Shown here piece by piece: positions 37,050-48,426 of a DNA stretch of 64,000 nucleotides. How positions within the stretch are numbered: position 1 is the first letter of the stretch; each line of letters starts with the position of its first letter. The translations under genes and the position numbers were made by a program. Where the stretch lies: positions 1,394,904,688-1,394,968,687 of the forward strand of contig OY728131.1 in assembly GCA_963277665.1 (NCBI GenBank), given 5' to 3'. The stretch is from Viscum album (Eukaryota > Streptophyta > Magnoliopsida > Santalales > Viscaceae). The notes under the pieces were generated by a model. It worked only from the letters and a program-made list of their open reading frames with translations, was not told the DNA's origin and ran no database searches.

Positions 37050-37480
37050 TGGTACCACTCCACCTAGGATACCACCTCCACAGTGGGAGATTCATTTTGA
37101 CCTTATGTGTGGCACCTCTAACTTTTTGGTTGGAGTTGTCTTCTCTCAGAGGGTGGAGGTATGTTCACATTTGATTTAAAATTCTTAGAGGACATTGGAT
37201 TTGGCCCAATAAAATTACACAACCACAAAAATGAGTTTCATTCCATTATATTTGCTTTAGATAAATTTCTTTCATATTTATTAGGAACTAAAGTAGCTAT
37301 TTTTTCTGACCATGTAGATCTAATGTACCTCTTGAAGAAGCCAGATACAATGCTTAGTCTTATTCGATGGATGCTCCTTCTTCAAAAATTTGATATTGAG
37401 ATAAAGGATATGAATGGGTCAGAAATCATGGTGGTGAACCACATGAGTAGGCTTACTCATGCGATAGAGGATGAAACCAT
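37050..37480 (+). pseudogene. pol: Athila-like RNase H remnant
   Basis: After PPQWEIHFDLMCGTSNFLVG-like blocks in shifted frames, the plus frame from 37161 gives KNEFHSIIFALDKFLSYLLG, FSDHVDLMYLLKKPD, LIRWMLLLQKFDIEIKDMNG and VVNHMSRL. These correspond to the family's 'TEKE.LAVVFA.DKFR.YL', '.DH.AL..L', 'RW.LLLQEFD..I.D..G' and 'ADHLSRL'. The first catalytic aspartate (usually CDAS) falls at a decayed site, CGTS. Confidence 0.82.
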
Positions 37481-37559
37481 GGAACAAGTACCACTTCAGG
37501 ATAATTTCCCAGATGAGAATCTGTATTCCATCTCATATACTCATCCTTAGTAGGCTGAT

Positions 37560-38760
37560 TTAGTTAGTTACTTTGTAAAATTGAAATTACTAAAAATTTA
37601 AATAAACATCATGTCCAAAAATTAAAGGGTGATTCTAGGTTTTATGTGTGGGATGGCCCATAACTTTGGCTCATGTGTAGTGATCAAGTTATTACGAGGT
37701 GCATTCTTGATCATGATTTTGAGTCTGTTCTACAATTTTGTCATACAATTTCTTGTGGTGGACACTTTGGGCCAGAACAAATAGCTGAAAAAGTCCTAGA
37801 CACTGGATTATATTGTCCTAGTCTATTTCATGATGCCCATTTGTTTTGTAACTCATTCTCTCATTGCCAACACACTGGGAACTTTTCTAGGAGACACAAA
37901 ATTCCCCAACAACCCATAATATTCTAGGAGATTTTTGATGTTTGGGTAATCTCTTTTATGGGCCCTTTAACCGAGTTCATTTTGTTTTTGTATATTTCGG
38001 TTGTTGTTGATTATGTAAGAATATGGGTGGAGGATAAGTCCACAAGGATTGATGATTCTCATGTTGTAATGGACTTTGTTAAAGCACAATTTTTTTTTTC
38101 AGTTTTGGAGTACTGAAGGACATAATTAATTACCGTGGGGCACACTTTTGATATCAGTATTTGGCTTCCCTCCTTCGAAAGTATTGGGTGACACACAAAA
38201 CATCATAACCAAACCACCCCCAAACAAATGGCCAGGATGAGGTTTCAAATTGTGAGAAGAATTTTTTTTGGAGAAAAACCTACATCTAAATAGGAATCAT
38301 TGGAGCAAGCTATTGGATGATGCATTATGGTCTAATAGGATGGAATACAGGAAACCCATTGGTGTGTCCCCATTCTGGATTGATTTTGGGAAATATTTTC
38401 ATCTCCTCGTGGAAGTTGAGCAATGGGATTATTGGGCTATAAAGGAATGCAACATGGATTTGGCCCAAGATGGAATCCAAAGGAAGCTCTAAATTCAAGA
38501 GATTGAGTAGATTTGATTATTTTCATATGAGAAATCAAGTCTCTATAAGGAAATATCTAGATAATATCATGATAAAATGATCCAGAAAATGAAATATCAT
38601 GTTAGAGTGAAAGTCCATCTCTATATTTCACGACCGAAGTTGATTCATGGTAAGTTGTGTTTCAAATGGTTAGGTACTTATATTATATCTAATATTTTTC
38701 TTTATGGTATATTGGAGATCTCACCATAGGACACTAGAAGTAGCATTAAAGTCAACGGGA
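37560..38760 (+). pseudogene. pol: Athila-like integrase remnant
   Basis: The zinc-binding part reads CHTISCGGHFGPEQIAEKVL (37740-37799), then a Cys pair in CNSFSHCQ. The core start is EIFDVWVISFMGPL with Asp retained at the first catalytic position. HPQTNGQ is represented at 38215-38240 (HPQTNGQDE after a shift). LDDALWSNRMEYRKPIGVSP (38298-38357) and EVEQWDYWAIKECNMDL follow, the clade's typical C-terminal core. A degenerate C-terminal segment ends near 38720 with HGKLCFKWLGTYIISNIF. Several stops and frameshifts are present. Confidence 0.82.
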
Positions 38761-38930
38761 AATGTTTGAAGAAATACATTTAGGGGATTCCAACTGTTGT
38801 CATGGATTTCATCACACTGCATGACCCCATCATCACTTGAGCATATTAGGATGTTCCTAACTTTTTCACATTTATATTAATTTTCCTATATAAAATTATA
38901 TATTTCATATGAATATATCATATCATCAGT

Positions 38931-38995
38931 TCACATTGAGGACAATGAAATATTTTAAGTGTGGTGGAGTGGATAACATTTTGGGGGTAGATATT
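38931..38995 (+). other. Conserved post-pol motif of Athila-type elements
   Basis: CATTGAGGACAATG (38934-38947), followed by TTAAGTGTGGTGGAGTGG and TTTTGGGGG, matches the untranslated 'ttgaggacaatg...ttaagtgtggggg' block often seen after pol in Athila/Tat-type elements. The role is not established; the G-rich run may be a secondary purine tract. Confidence 0.6.
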
Positions 38996-40134
38996 TAGGA
39001 TTTTCATTTGTGTGTTCTGTGTGTATTTTCATTTATTTTTTTGGTTAAAATTATAAAAAAAATAAAAAAATAAAAAAAACGAATATATCATGTAACATTC
39101 TCATGTGAAACATATTGAAAATGAATGATTTCAAAATTCATTGGTAGAATTATAATCATGAGTAAGATTTCATCATCAAGGGTATTATTTTACAAAAATT
39201 GATGTCGTTGATGATATGAATGGTTGTGCCATTATAAATACTTTTAGATTTTGACATCATTATTTGTGATATTAGTTAATGGTAAATTGTGTCATTGAAT
39301 TCACCAAAAAAAAATTCACTCAACCATGACTTGGGAAATTTTTCCTACTCAATTGATGGCATAGTCATGTTAGGTAAAAAAATTCATTGGTCAATCCATA
39401 TGTTCTTTTCTCTTCCGATTAGTTTCATTACACTACCAAATTGACCTATGAGTGTGTACCTACTATCCAACTATTGTACACCCTCAGAAAAATATGGGTT
39501 GTGTCTTGGACAGGTCAAAAATAACTCTTCATCAACCTCTTATTTTGTTATAACTATTAAAATCAGTGTCATGAGGAGATCAAAAACGGGTTGAGGGTTG
39601 AGTGTGATATTTTATTCAAATAAAACATAAAAAAATAATAATAATTATTATTATTATAATAAATGTGGGGAGTGATGAAATGTTTAACATATAGGGATAT
39701 CTAGGTCGAGAGCTTATGTTTTGACTTTTGGGAGTGCTTAAGTGAGAGGGTCTTGAAATTATATTGAAAATGAATGTGGAAAAGGATCGATGAATTAAAC
39801 TAGGTAATAATAAATGTTTTACTTGGCCTGAATATACTGCATAATGGGTGGATTTATGAGCTTGGAATGGATGTCACACACACACGTGGAGATTTAGTGG
39901 TATGGAAAACCCATGACATGTTTCTCTTTGATTAGTGTTATGAATCTCACAGGATTTTATTTTGACACAATCTATGAGACAATTAATTTAATATTTATTG
40001 ATATTGACTATTAATGGGACTCTTACTTTTCCCATAGTTTCACTATTAAATTAGAAATTTTTTTATGCATATCTTGTCACAATTTTTTTTGAATACATGA
40101 TATGATGTTTTTCCCAGGAGTACAAAAGGATTAA
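38996..40134 (+). other. Athila region between pol and 3' LTR; no gene
   Basis: AT-rich and without the env-like frame of some Athila copies. GTGGGGAG at 39664-39671 and AAAAGGA just before the LTR (40124-40130) are possible purine primers. 39038-39080 is an A-rich low-complexity run. Confidence 0.5.
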
Positions 40135-41852
40135 TGTGGGGGATTCGATAAAAAATATTATTGAATATTTTATTGATGATAAATTATATAATTTCCTAAC
40201 ATTGTGGAAAATGTGTTCATTTATGAAATATCTGGGATTATATCATTCATTTAAAAATTTGATGAAAATTATAGTTTTACCCATTATATATCATTGTAGA
40301 ATTTCGGACATAAAAAATTTGATATGAATTATTTGAACTTAATTTCTTTTTAAATATGTTTCTAACCTAATGGGTTATAACTTTCATTTAGTAAATTGGA
40401 TCCAAATCATGCATTTGGTTGGTGAAAATGGGCCATGAGGTCAAATATGGGCTGGACTCGCCAGATTTGACATGGGTTCTGTATTAGAGACATAACTTCT
40501 TCATCCGGGCTTGTATTAGGGCAAAAGTTTGAGAAGAGATCTAGGAAAAAAAATTTCACAAATCATACATCTGGAAGGATTGCTGATTCAGGCGTTTTTG
40601 TGGTCATATTGGTGGTGAATGTTGGCTTAAATTATTTTGCTGAGATTCCCCATTCACAATTGAAACCACATTGATCCAATACTCCACCCCACTCTATAAA
40701 TTATTATTTTTGTCATTTGAAGGGGTTGGAACATGAATTTGGATGTTTAGGTAAGATGATAAGTGCATCCACAACAATTATCCAACCATTTCAATAAGGT
40801 ATGCTCTTGAAGGAAGGATCACTTCGACGAAGCCTTCTTCTTCTTCTTCATGGTGCAATACTTTTGTCTGTGTAATAAACTCCTTAGTTCTTCTATAATT
40901 TATTCTTTTTAATTTTTTTTTCATTTATCAACCTCCTTATTCTTCATTAATGGGTTTGAATTCATTATTAGAAATGAGATCGAGTAATACCATTTCTAAA
41001 CTCTTGCGAAAGAAAAACGTTTCTATGATGATTGCACCTCCCATGGAAGCGTATATATTTTTAGTAATCGATTTACCTCTAACCTTATTCATTCATTTAT
41101 TTGGAATAAATTTTCTATTGTAATTAACTTAATATTACTTATTAATTTAGTTTTTAAATTATAAGAAATAATGTAAGAAATTTAACAATTAATATAGAAA
41201 CATGCATTGTAGAGAATTTTTGTAAATTGTGAGAGCACAAACATTATTAGTAAAACAAGACCATACATGATATATTTTTAGTGTTAAAAAACCCTAAGCC
41301 CAACTCATCTTCATTTTCTATAATTGAAATTTGCCTTAATTTACCACTGACCGTAATTTATTTTTAGAACACTAATCAATGCAGGGTGTCCTAATTGCAT
41401 GTTTGAAAGCTAGCCTAGGGATTAATTAATTTTATCTTAGTGGTTACGTTAATTATTGTAGGGTTAGTGGTAAAAAAATTAAGGAATCATAATGAAGTGG
41501 ATACTTGTTTAAATTATAATGATAAATAATGGAATGAATAGGTAGATTTTGAATGATTATGCCTTTCAAATATTTTATACAAAATATCTTTTTGTTGTGT
41601 CCTGTAAATCGAACATCATTTCAAAAAAATAGAATCTTCTTCCAAAAAAATTCTTCTAGATTTATAAACAATAAAAACCTCCCATATTTTTAATTATTAT
41701 TCTTAACTCATTTTATTTTATTTTCAAAATACCTTTAATATGTTGTTAAATTTACTTCCTCCTTCGAGAGACAACCTTGGTCATCCACTATGCTGGACCT
41801 AAGTACCCAACAATCACATATCATTTGAAAGCACCCACGAGAGCACCTTTCA
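40135..41852 (+). repeat. Athila-like 3' LTR
   Basis: Starts TGTGGGGGATTCG and ends ...CACCTTTCA. It is collinear with the 5' LTR throughout. Terminal TG and CA are both intact, unlike the 5' copy. AT-rich transposon sequence begins at once after 41852. Confidence 0.82.
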
Positions 41853-42359
41853 ATAAGTATATAAATATACACAATGATATGAATATATAAATATACATTT
41901 TTTTAAAACCTTTTTATATAATTAAATATATATACATATATATATTATTATAAAAATACATTAAATAAATTTAAACAGTGAATATATTTACTATATATAT
42001 ATATATATTTTATAAATATATATAACGATATAAAAATATTTTAAGTTTAAAATTAAAAATTATAAATATATTTACAAATATATATATATATTTAATAATA
42101 TTTATAAATTCATATTTAGTATATTTATAAAATTATATATTTTAAATTATAAATTAAAAATATAATATTTTAAAAAGGTGTTTCTTAATTATAAATATAT
42201 AATTGTATTTATAAATAATTATAAAATTATAATTAATATATTGATATAATGAATGTATTCAATATATATATATATATATTTATATAAATATCTATAATAG
42301 TATAAATAAATTTGTGACCATATAAAAATATTTTTAATTTTTTCATTTAAAATTATAAT

Positions 42360-42575
42360 TATAAGTACGTTATTAGTGCAAATATCTATGTGCTAATAAA
42401 GATAGAACTTTATTATCACTAAAAAAGCATTGATAAGTGATATATTTATTAGCACTAAAGAAGCACTGCTAATGGTATATTTTATCAATGATTATTTATT
42501 TAGTAGTGATAAAATATATATTAATCATTAATTTTTTGAAGCGCTAGTAAATCTATCCCAAACTTATTAAAAAGA
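42360..42575. repeat. Right subterminal repeat of TIR element
   Basis: Units such as GTGCTAATAAAG (42391), CTTTATTATCACTAAAAAAG and TTATTAGCACTAAAGAAGCA mirror those at 7155-7315 in reverse orientation. The exact end, near TTTTTTGAAGCGCTAG (42543-42558), is not certain. Confidence 0.5.
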
Positions 42576-44470
42576 ACCCTAACAGTGATTGATTCGATCA
42601 TGATTCTCAGGATTTTGTAAGGGTACCATAATATCAGATATCCTCCTTAACTTTCTCTTAGATGAACCAAGGATCTAATACAAGGTATGTTATTTTATCC
42701 TCCTACTCACTCATTTATTAGTTGTTTGGGTTCCATGTAAGGTGATTTTTCTTTTATATTTTACATCAGTTGGTGAATTAGGTGTTCTACTATTTCTATT
42801 TTTTATCATTCTTTTGTTCATTATCTCTCACTAGTGATGTAATATCAATGTTTCTTGGCCAATATTGTTAGAGATGTGATAGACTTATTTTGTTTCTAAT
42901 GGTTATGTAATAGGTTGGAACCCCTAGGTTATTTATTTTACCAGTATATGTTTAATAATATCACACAATAAGATCCAGTGATATTCCCTTGCTGATTTTT
43001 TATTTGATGATATTAGCATAGAGATCCTCATTACACAAATTGATTTCACCCCCTTTTAAATTTCATGGAAAAATTTTCGTCAATTAATTTATTTTTACCA
43101 TTATTACAATCAATTATGATAATGGATCTCATTATATATATATATATATATTACATCATTAATTTATGGTTGGTTTTGATTTTTTTTATTATAAAATGAA
43201 TTTCCAGATTTTTTTTGAAAGAATAAAATTGATTTTGTTTTATTTTCATATGCTATGAAGTCCAAATTTATAAGATTTTTAATAGTTTTCACTTTTAAAA
43301 GTATGATTCCATTAATTGGTAGATAAAAATTGGATTTAATTTTTTTAAAATTAATTTTTTATATATGTGAGTATAAATGTATTGAAAAAAATCATGGTTG
43401 TATTTTATTTTCAAAAAATACTTTACAATGGGATTTTGAAAATAGATAAATTTGTGATATTTCATTCTTTTATACATTCCTTTTTTGAATTTTTTAAATG
43501 GTGTTCAGTATATTTTTTGTGAAATGTTTTATAAATGAAATTTAAAGGAATTGTTGGTGAAATGCTACTAGGGATATTTAGCTCAAACCCTACATACACA
43601 CCCATATGAATATATTTAGATTTTTTGTTTTTATATACATTTTGATGTTATGATATAAAATTTTATTTCATTCATGTAGTCCATTTACGGACATTTTGGT
43701 ATAGGTAGGCGACCATGGGTCATATAGAGATATTCGAGATGTGGATTTGTTGTTGTTTTATTTTGGGATTTTATTATACAGAAAAATAACAAAATATTTT
43801 CTATTTGAATTTTATTTTCCTTTACAAAGAGTTTTGATAAGAATTACTATGATGTTTTTTATAATAAGTGAGTTTATTGTTATTTTTATTATGAATCCTT
43901 TATTTTGATTATTTTTTTTACTATTTATTTATATCCATGGTTGTCTAATGTATAGACACACATTTCAAGATACTCAAAAAAATTTATGATTTTTTTTAAT
44001 GTTATTACATGGTAAGATCAATTATAATTATTTACAAATTGATACCACATTTTTTAATATTTTTTCGTTGATGTATAGACCACCCTTCAGGTATTCTGGG
44101 GGAACAGTTCAGGTGATTTGGCCGATTGAGCCTAGCATATTCATTAAAAAATGTTATAAAAGAAACGTTTTTATTTCATGACTCATATTATATGAATTTA
44201 GGGCTTTTAAAATCATGAGGTTTGATATGTGTATGTTATTTATCACTATATTTCATGATAATAATTTAATATTCATGGGTAATAATAATTAAGTCTTTAA
44301 TTTTATTAAATTTTGATTATTGTTCTCATTGATTTTTACAAGAGGTGATATTTGTTTTATCCCCATTGAGTTGAATGAGATGTTTTAGTGGTATATGGAT
44401 TTTTTAGAAAATAATGGAAGAAAAGTTAGAGCCAGTCCATTTAATTCATGGTGTTAAAAAATCCTTTCAA
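42576..44470. other. AT-rich stretch without recognisable gene
   Basis: No gene or family motif was recognised on either strand. A short TA microsatellite is at 43133-43152. The stretch may include flanking sequence older than all elements, or the lost continuation of the gag relic at 6661-7162. Confidence 0.5.
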
Positions 44471-44629
44471 TGTAGAGACCAAGAGAATCTGTTGAAATTT
44501 TTTTCATAAAAACACAAGAATTTTACGAGTCCGCAGTTTCTGACGGTGCATGATTCTGAGGCTTAGTGAGCCCAAAATCAATTTCTGAAGTTTCGTAAAG
44601 CTTATGTTAATTCACGTTAGCAGTTTTCC

Positions 44630-45090
44630 AGAAAATGTGGAATAAATCTTAAACGGTTAATTAGATCAGATATCTGAGGGCACCGTTGTACTCAGAATAA
44701 AGGGTTTACCCTAGGCGCGACTTTAGTTTAGTCGGTGCAGGCCTCCTTTGAGAAATCCCAAAAATGGAATAACCGTAAATAAAATATTTAAATAAATTAT
44801 TTTATTTTTGTAATGCTTATAACTCACAAACGGTAGCTCGGATTAAAAATCTGAGACCACCGCTAAACTCGTGAGGGCATGCATTTTTTAAAAAGATACT
44901 AACATTGGCCGGTGCAGGCCACCAGAAAAAGTTAGTTTTTGGCCGCAAATAAAATAATTAAGTTACAATGATTTTATTTTAAAATTCATAACACCTAAAC
45001 AGAAACTCATATTGAAAATCTAAGAGTATCGTTGGGTTTGATGCGGTGTGTTTCACCTAGGCCGAGCCTAACCTCGACCGTAGTGGTTCA
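44630..45090 (+). repeat. Three diverged direct repeats (~175 bp) in U3 of element A
   Basis: Units at about 44637, 44806 and 44984 share 'cttataac..c.AAACGGTA..TCGGATTAAAAATCTGAG..CACCG' (written here in parts) and a downstream GGTGCAGGCC/GCCTAACC block. The same three units occur in the 3' LTR at about 50333, 50502 and 50680. Confidence 0.6.
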
Positions 45091-46224
45091 AGGGTGACTG
45101 ATAATAATTTTCTGAACTTTTTTTCAAGAACGTTCAATAAACGCGCGAGCACCATTTTTGTATGTTTTGAACCGATGCACGAAATTGAAATCCGAGGACA
45201 TAGATGAACTCAAAAACGCCAGTATTCTCTTAAGGATACCTTTAGCACATTTGTGTTCGGTCGAGAGTAGAAGTTATATTTTGGGGATTCATAATAAATT
45301 AAATAAAATTGTTGGTTTACACAATTTTATTTTGTTGGAGGTTATTATCTCCAAAGGGAGGTTGGAGGTGGGTCCCACACCCACATAACCACCCATGGGA
45401 GGATAATATGTGGTGGGGCCCACAAATGCGTCTAATCCTTCAACTTCCCTTAAACTCCTTGAACCCCCCCTAACTCCTAATCTCTGCACATCTCATATTT
45501 TGTTTTAAACTCTCCTCATTCCATCCCCTCTCATGAATGTGCCAACACTCTTTCAATTAATGAACAATTAATTTTGGCTCGTCTAATTTTTGAAATAATT
45601 TGAGATTCATGTGAGTACAAAATAAAAGCCTAAGCTATTATTTTGGGTTGTCACTTATTGTGTTGGGAGTGTTTTTGGGGAATTGGAAAGGGTGAGTTCT
45701 TCCCATGAAGAATGACGCACTCTCTCGATGAAGAACACAAAGAACGCTCCATGACTCGACGGATGTGAAGCAACTTGTCCACAACTTCAACCGGGGAAAG
45801 AAAGAAGGAGAAACCACAAAGAACATCATCTACCATTCTTCTTCGTCCTTGTCAAGGGAGAAGACACTGCCTGCAGGGAACATCGACTACGGTTCCTCCT
45901 CGGACGCACCCCGACGTCAACAAATCGATGTTGTCTTCAGATTCACTTTCCACGACATGACAAGAGAACATCAGAATCAAGGTTGGCAGTTTTACCTTAA
46001 GAAGTATTCATATTATTTTCTCATCGTCTTTGAAAGGAATAATTGCATAGTATTGTGATTAAATTGTTGTTCATCATGCCTTTGATAAACCAACTACTAT
46101 AACCATAAATGCAGAGGGTTCGAGCCAACCTCACACAGCCCGACACCCTCCGTCAAATTTTTTTTACGATGTTCCACGAAGCGAATACACGACATGGAAA
46201 ATATGTGACAAAAATTTATATGGC

Positions 46225-46720
46225 GAACAAGGGTCGCACTACCTGCGGCCTCCACGAACTGTGTCGCCCCTGCGGTGCCATGACGCCCCCCCCCCCCCCC
46301 CCCCGTGCCCCGCCGGCGCGTTGCCCGGCACCCCCGCGCCTCCCCAGCGCGCTGCCCGGCCAACCCGGCGCCCCCCGAATTGCTGCCCGGCCTACATGGC
46401 ACACTCTGGCGCCCCTATGGAGCCCTGCGCGCGCTGCCCGCACCTCGCCGGTGCACTGCCCGGCCAACCCGGTGCCCCCAGGCGTGCTGCCCGGCCTATC
46501 CGATGCACTCCGGCGCCCCCAGCGGTGCCCTGACCGCGCTGCCGGGGACCTGCGGCACCCTTCCCGTGCTGCCTAGCTCACCCCCGCGCGCTATCCGTCA
46601 TATGTCACCCTTCTCGGCGCACCGGCGCCCTGCCGGGTGCCCTCGTGGCCTGCCTCGAGTCCAGGCGGCCCGCCCGGACAAGGTTGGGCCGAGTCAGTCC
46701 GACCGGGTCGGACCGGACCC
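46225..46720 (+). repeat. GC-rich tandem repeat block in element A 5' LTR
   Basis: A C- and GC-rich island in an otherwise AT-rich window. The core CTGCCCGGCCAACCCGG recurs at 46352 and 46456, a period of 104 bp, with degenerate copies on both sides. A run of 19 C lies at 46286-46304. Long frames on both strands here (Pro/Arg-rich or Gly/Ala-rich) follow from base composition and are not annotated as genes. Confidence 0.75.
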
Positions 46721-47139
46721 GAGCCCATTAATGACCCATTGCTTACTTTTCCATATCATTGGCACCGGTCTTCTGTTTGACGAACTGTCAGCGGCGCTGG
46801 TAATCTCGTTAAAAAATAGTCCCTTTGAGAATACCCCATGGGAGTTCAGGGTATGGTCGAGATATGGTTGGGTTGGTTCATACACGAAACCAACTGGGCC
46901 CCCGGGACTAAAACGCTAATAACTCAAAGACCGGGGGTCCGATAGATGCACCATATATTTCACTGTGACCCCTATGAAATGGAGGTCCATTGTGATACTT
47001 ATTATTGAGAATTCATGACACTTGGAGTATCAGATTGTGGCTCGTGGAGTGGACCCTCCCGAGAATGAGTGAGCAGATTGCAGAGACCTTGTAGCTGGAT
47101 GAGACTTGATGACTGCTGATCGATCGACTCAGAGTGATT

Positions 47140-47425
47140 CGGATGGCCCAGTGGGGAGCTCTTGGTTGTATGAGCAGACCCACAGTGGAGGAATTCTTGG
47201 TTGTAGCGGCAGACCTGCGGTACTCGACAGAAGGAGTACCTCTGTGGGCTATTAGCGGGAGCGCTTGGTTGTAGTGGTAGACCCATGGTGGGAAGCACTT
47301 GGTTGTAGCAGTAGAACCACAATACTTGACAGGTGGAGTAATTCAGCTGTCCTAGGTTAATGGGAAGCTCTTGGTTGTAGCGTCTGAACCAATGTACTCG
47401 ATAGAGAAGGAGTTCTCTAGCAGCC
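47140..47425 (+). repeat. Second tandem block in element A 5' LTR
   Basis: CTTGGTTGTA occurs at 47161, 47196, 47264, 47298 and 47370, alternating spacings of about 34 and 70 bp, so a unit of 102-106 bp present about 2.5 times. One unit contains perfect arms GGTACTC and GAGTACC. The long minus-strand frame over this region follows from the repeat. Confidence 0.65.
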
Positions 47426-48144
47426 ATGGTTTCGACATCGTGAATGAAAATCCTGGTTTGAGCTGAGACAACGACCTTTGTGTTTTCCTCATGATTGAGA
47501 TGGGTTACTTGATAACATAGTTATATGTATGGGTATATAACTATGTAATGGTTATCCGTTGTTTTCATACTTTGTAGTTTATCATTGTTAGATTTTGTGA
47601 GACCTTGAGGGTCTCAGGGTCCCTACTGAGTATCGTTATACTCACCCCTACCCGGGCTATGCCCAAACCTCATTGTGTTGGATGCAGACGACGTACAACG
47701 CTGACCAAGGTAGAGTGAGCGAGGATTGGATGATGCCCGGAGGTGGACCTCACGACGAGATGGTACCCGGAGGAGACGGACGGACATGGACCACTGAGGA
47801 GGCTATCTGTACCTACACTATAGGTAGGATCCGTGGTGGATGTTCCAGGAGCATCTAGACACCTTCCAGATGTTTTTAGTCGTACCTATTAGTATTTTCC
47901 TTTTACTTTACTGTTGGGCTTGTATTTCTATCCAATTTTACTTTCCAGCACATCTTTTGTAATACAATATTTACTTAGATTTTTCTCCGCCTGTACTCTG
48001 GTTGTGTGTGTTTATGTTTTATAAAGGCAATGCCTTCCCAGTTTTATAGAATTATGCCTTTGGTTCTAGTCTCTAGCCCATGACCTATGGAAGGCGCGCT
48101 TGAGATAGTCACGATACGGGCCCTGGGGGATGGTTCATGACAAA

Positions 48145-48158
48145 TTGGTATCAAAGGA
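48145..48158 (+). other. PBS of element A, tRNA-Met type
   Basis: TTGGTATCAAAGGA two bases after the LTR end; consistent with chromovirus initiator tRNA-Met priming. Confidence 0.78.
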
Positions 48159-48426
48159 TTCAGTTCTACCACAGAACATAGTACTCTGATATTTCTTTAC
48201 TGTGAAGCAATATAGTTAAGAGTACTGAGTGTGGTCTTCAGTTTAGGGAGTCCTGTGTTGGTTCGGTGACTGACGTATCCATACACCCGGACCCTGACTA
48301 CTGATTTCCAACTCAGTGCACGAAAACAATAATTGTGTGTGTGTTTTCAAAAGTTTTCTTTAAGTAATCTCAATATAGGTCATGTCACCTAGTATAAATC
48401 ATTTGACCATGTCGTATCTCTTCAGG

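Larger units (their letters stand above)
8903..41852 (+). mobile_element. Athila-like Ty3/gypsy retrotransposon, interrupted twice
   Basis: Two homologous LTRs (8903-10636 and 40135-41852, about 1.7 kb) flank a decayed tRNA-Asp PBS, an Athila-type gag (11088-12769), a gag/protease fragment (24906-24998) and pol in order PR-RT-RNase H-IN (35236-38760). After removing the two insertions the element is about 10.5 kb. The LTRs differ at roughly one base in five by eye, so the copy is old. Env-like ORFs, present in some Athila elements, are not visible between pol and the 3' LTR. The flanks are AT-rich and a clear target duplication is not preserved: ATAAG follows the 3' LTR and TAATA precedes the 5' LTR. 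Confidence 0.85.
7163..42575. mobile_element. Remnant TIR DNA transposon split by nested retrotransposons
   Basis: The left terminus (7155-7315) and right terminus (42360-42575) carry similar subterminal units in inverted orientation: runs such as 'CTAATAAAG...TTATTAGTGC' and 'TTTATCAGTGC' on the left, and their inverted counterparts 'GTGCTAATAAAG...TTTATTATCAC' on the right. The left end begins near TACTACAAAA, resembling the CACTACAAAA ends of plant CACTA (En/Spm) transposons. The interior is AT-rich (7316-8902 and 41853-42359) and is interrupted by the Athila element. No transposase frame was recognised, and the right end and target duplication are uncertain. Confidence 0.45.
44471..48142 (+). 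repeat. Element A 5' LTR (3672 bp)
   Basis: Begins TGTAGAGACC and ends TTCATGACA. Collinear with 50167-52817 at least to the GC-rich block. It holds three diverged repeats of about 175 bp in U3, a CT-rich stretch near 45480-45560, a donor-like AAG/GTTGG (45982), a GC-rich tandem block, a second tandem block at 47140-47425 and an acceptor-like GATGCAG ending at 47687. No clear TATA box was found. Confidence 0.85.

Noticed and set aside
42576..42720. Host exon with GT donor near 42685
   Set aside because: Single short frame in AT-rich DNA, without partner exons or recognisable protein.
46109..46919. Long overlapping open frames (up to 204 codons) on both strands of the GC-rich block, and similar ones at 51729-52916
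   Set aside because: They are open in several frames at once, follow tandem repeats with a 104-bp period and are Pro/Arg- or Gly/Ala-rich, as GC composition predicts. They lie inside LTRs, and no domain is recognised.
47002..47427. 141-codon minus-strand frame
   Set aside because: It lies on a tandem repeat inside the LTR of element A; its repeated peptide units mirror the DNA repeat and no family is recognised.
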